NCBI GenBank assembly: GCA_918797485.1
Contig: CAKKNE010000004.1
Span: forward strand, 310,001 to 374,000
Direction of reading: 5' to 3'
Length of the DNA stretch: 64,000 nt
From: Pelagomonas calceolata
Lineage: Eukaryota; Sar; Pelagophyceae; Pelagomonadales; Pelagomonadaceae
How positions within the stretch are numbered: the first letter of the stretch is position 1; every line of letters starts with the position of its first letter. Under the pieces are notes generated by a model that made no database searches, was not told the origin of the DNA, and saw only the letters and a program-made list of their open reading frames with translations. Below, in pieces: positions 62,162-64,000 of the stretch. The translations under genes were made by a program, and so were the position numbers.

Positions 62162-62758
62162 CTACATGTGCATGTCCATGAGCGGCTTGTCGAAGAGCAG
62201 CGTCTGGATCACCATGCCGACGAAGGCCATCATCGCCAAGCGCCCGTTCGTCAGCTCCCCGAGCATCAAGCGGTCCATCTCCGCCTTGGACTTGCCCTCC
62301 TGGAAGCACAGGGGGTCAAATCCTAAATCCCACGGCGTCTCGCCGTACGTCTTGTCCGCCGTCGCGAGCTCGATCGCGCCCGCCAACATTAAGATTTGGA
62401 GGTTCGCGGCCCACGGCACCGTCCAGGGCGCCGTGAGCGGCTTGAAGTTCTGGTAGTCGGCGCCCGGAATGTGCCAGTACTCCTGGATGATGAAGCCCAC
62501 GCAGGCGAGCATCGCGATGCGGCCGTGCTTCACTTCCGCGCCGCGCGCGTACGTGAGGTCGACCTGGACCTCGGCTAACCGGAGGGGATCAAACCCGACG
62601 TCGCCGACCATGGTCCCATCCAGCTTCTCGGGCCGTTTGAGGAAGGGGAAGGCCTCCGAGTTCTCGGCCCTCACAACAACAGGGGTCGACACGGGCGCCG
62701 GCGCCAGGAAGGCGCCGGCCGTCGCGGCGAGCGTCGCCGCGGCGAGGAGGCGGGCCAT
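62162..62758 (-). CDS. Light-harvesting chlorophyll a/c-binding protein (LHC superfamily)
   Basis: 198 residues from the ATG at 62758 (MARLLAAATLAATAGAFLAP), a signal peptide with an ASAFAP-like end (AGAFLAP). Three membrane helices: helix 1 with AEVKHGRIAMLACVG, a middle helix (LQILMLAGAIELATA), helix 3 with GELTNGRLAMMAFVG. These ExxHxR and ExxNxR pairs are the chlorophyll ligands and salt bridges of the family. GDVGFDPLRLAE precedes helix 1. Whether it is LHCF, LHCR or LHCX cannot be settled by eye. No intron. A GC-rich hairpin lies 90-140 bases upstream. Confidence 0.93.
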   Translation of the reverse strand: MARLLAAATLAATAGAFLAPAPVSTPVVVRAENSEAFPFLKRPEKLDGTMVGDVGFDPLRLAEVQVDLTYARGAEVKHGRIAMLACVGFIIQEYWHIPGADYQNFKPLTAPWTVPWAANLQILMLAGAIELATADKTYGETPWDLGFDPLCFQEGKSKAEMDRLMLGELTNGRLAMMAFVGMVIQTLLFDKPLMDMHM

Positions 62759-63529
62759 GCTCTGCCTCTGACCTGCGTGGGTGCCGTTCATGCCTCTCGT
62801 GGCGTTTTGCGCGAAGTGTGTTTCTCTCGCCAAGGAGCGAGCGCCGACCGTCCGCGGCCGCTGGCTGCCGCGGTTGACCGCGGCGGCAGCGTCGGACGGC
62901 CCCCGAGCCAGCGCACGCATGTGTCTCGCCGGAGTGAGATGTGGCTCGGCGGCAGCTGTTCGCCGCCCGCCGCGCCCGCGAGCCCCTAAGCGGCTGCGGC
63001 TGCACTGTTCCGCGCTCCGCCGCGCGGCGGCACTGGAATGAGCCAACGGCGCACGGTAACGCGTCGATCGGAATAGACTTGACGTCAAATCCGCCGTGCG
63101 AACCCAGCTCGATCCAGTGCTCGCCGTGCGCGCGTCGTGGAGCAGCGCCGTCGCGCCAGGCTCAAGAGGTGGTCACGTAGGGCACGCATGTGTATCAACT
63201 CGGCCATTTAACGCGTTCTACGCCGGTTGTGGACCGAAAAAAGGCTAAGCTGCAGTCGATCCAAAACCCGTCTCGACTCCATTTGCCCAAAAAAAAGCTG
63301 CGTGCTGACGCTCTTCCGGCGACGCTCGACGCCTGCTACGCGTCCGCAGGCCCGCGCGGCGTAGACGCTGAAAACCCGCGGCTTGGCTGCGAGCTTGCTG
63401 CGGAGCGGCCTGTGTTCTCGCCACTGCCACGATATCTGCATCGATTACGCTGCGTAAGATACGTCCGCTATCCCCTTACTGCAGCCCTTGCAGCGCTGCA
63501 GCTCGCTGCACCGCACAGCTTCAAAAACA
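62759..63529. other. Divergent intergenic region between two plastid genes
   Basis: 771 bases between starts at 62758 (minus) and 63530 (plus). It holds the hairpin at 62848-62899, two ACGCATGTGT sequences (near 62916 and 63184), and no further gene. The plus-strand frame before 63530 is open but Leu/Ala-rich and probably untranslated. Confidence 0.4.
62848..62899. other. GC-rich imperfect hairpin
   Basis: CCGTCCG...GCTGCCGCGGT, a two-base loop, ACCGCGGCGGCAGC, gt, CGGACGG. Stem of about 18 pairs with one three-base bulge and a nine-base one-sided bulge. It lies 90-140 bases upstream of the light-harvesting ATG, in the promoter or 5' leader. Confidence 0.5.
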
Positions 63530-63956
63530 ATGAGGCGCTCTCCCTTGCTGGCTCTCGCGGCGCTGAGCACCGCTTTCGTTCTGCCACAACAACCACGCCT
63601 TGCCGTCCGCGTCCGCGCGGACGAGATCGAAGCGGCAGAAGACGCCGCCGACGCGGAGCCGCGCACCGCGCCGGAGGTGAACAGCGGCGCCGAGGCCGTC
63701 GCGCTCCGTGCAGGAATCAAAGCGTCGCGGCGCGTCTCCCACGCCATCGCCGCGACCGGTTGATGGCGCGCAGGTCGAGCTCCTCTTCAAGGACCCCGAG
63801 GGCTACAAGCTCGCGCGGGACGAGTACAACAAGAAGATGAAGGAGGAGATCATGGAGGAGGGCGCCCCCGACAGGGCCTTCCTGCTCCAGGCGGCCGCCG
63901 TCGGGCTCGGGAGCTTCCTCTTCGGCTTGTACGGCCCGAAGCGAAAGGATGACTAA
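63530..63956 (+). CDS. Small plastid-targeted membrane protein
   Basis: Exons 63530-63697 and 63774-63956 give 116 residues. The leader MRRSPLLALAALSTAFVLPQ is a signal peptide with a STAFVLP plastid motif. The mature part is acidic (DEIEAAEDAADAEPRTAPEV), then VELLFKDPEGYKLARDEYNK and a C-terminal membrane span (LLQAAAVGLGSFLFGLYGPK). I do not recognise the family; topology resembles small thylakoid or envelope subunits. The splice GAEA/VELLF is supported by a target duplication. Confidence 0.75.
63706..63773 (+). mobile_element. Introner element IE10
   Basis: Left end CCGTGCAGGAATCAAAGCG, right end GATGGCGCGCAG: diverged ends with the CCCACGCCATCGCCGCGAC interior of the family. Flanking 8-mers gtcgcgct (63698-63705) and gtcgagct (63774-63781) match at 7 of 8. 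Intron 63698-63773 (76 nt) begins with the GT of the first 8-mer. Confidence 0.8.
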
Positions 63957-63960
63957 GAAA

Positions 63961-64000
63961 TTAGGAGAGCGCCTCGAAGGCCCGCTTGAGGCGCTCGAGG
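63961..64000 (-). CDS. 3' end of a gene cut by the window
   Basis: Minus-strand frame ending at TAA (63961-63963), encoding ...LERLKRAFEALS. Only 12 residues are visible. The helical, Leu/Arg-rich sequence and a convergent position 4 bases after the previous stop support a real end, but nothing can be said of function. Confidence 0.4.
   Translation of the reverse strand, partial: LERLKRAFEALS

Overview
The window is nuclear DNA of a compact, GC-rich photosynthetic stramenopile, most likely a pelagophyte of the Aureococcus/Pelagomonas kind. The evidence is a light-harvesting (fucoxanthin/chlorophyll a/c type) gene, several proteins with a signal peptide followed by an ASAFAP-like plastid-entry motif, few and short introns, about 35 genes in 64 kb, and short inverted-repeat introns that match what is known of introner elements (non-autonomous DNA transposons that make introns) in Aureococcus. 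No virus-like element, CRISPR array, rRNA or tRNA gene was recognised.

Layout. 1-4.5 kb: 3' part of a myosin with a PH-like domain and ankyrin repeats. 4.9-5.3 kb: a small BART-like protein. 5.3-8.7 kb: three tandem paralogues of an unrecognised multi-pass membrane protein. 8.9-13.7 kb: small hypothetical genes, a secreted glycosyltransferase-like gene, a TPR gene fragment, a small zinc-finger-like gene and SYS1. 13.9-16.1 kb: fused aminodeoxychorismate synthase (folate pathway). 16.4-24.2 kb: a membrane protein, an atypical MAP kinase, a plastid superoxide-reductase-like protein, a PUB-domain protein and a protein with a degenerate 2OG-oxygenase-like region. 24.3-30.9 kb: one intronless 2208-residue STAND NTPase (NACHT, RelA/SpoT-like insertion, propeller-like repeats, about 17 ankyrin repeats). 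31.2-37.4 kb: a helical-repeat protein, PP4 catalytic subunit, a small plastid protein and a tandem-PH membrane protein. 37.7-43.8 kb: two GT32/OCH1-like glycosyltransferases flanking a cyclophilin with a very long Ala/Pro/Glu tail. 44.1-49.4 kb: a membrane protein with two introners, a cyclase-family protein, a PsbQ-like lumen protein and a fidgetin-like AAA ATPase. 49.7-59.4 kb: class III aminotransferase, HSP33, a hydrolase-like protein, a CCDC81-like protein, a ZnT9-like transporter and a coiled-coil protein. 60.7-64 kb: aspartate aminotransferase, a light-harvesting protein, a small plastid membrane protein, and the end of one more gene.

Three kinds of dispersed sequence tie the window together. 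(1) Ten introner-like introns have ends of the form CTGTGTGGAAATC...GATTTCCACACAG. In eight of them splicing from a GT exactly 8 bases upstream of the element (in two, 7 to 9 bases) to its terminal CAG restores the reading frame; four keep an 8-base target duplication matching at 7 of 8 positions. (2) A quasi-palindrome (GCTAG, about 12-13 bases, CTAGC) occurs seven times, always upstream of genes and mostly in divergent promoters. (3) A motif GGTGCTAGGACTAGTGGGCGG occurs five times, always in sense orientation 0-75 bases after a stop codon. The genes are mostly unrelated housekeeping or plastid functions with no operon logic; short divergent intergenic regions are the rule. Coordinates of spliced genes are inferred by eye from frame continuity and family resemblance, without transcript data.
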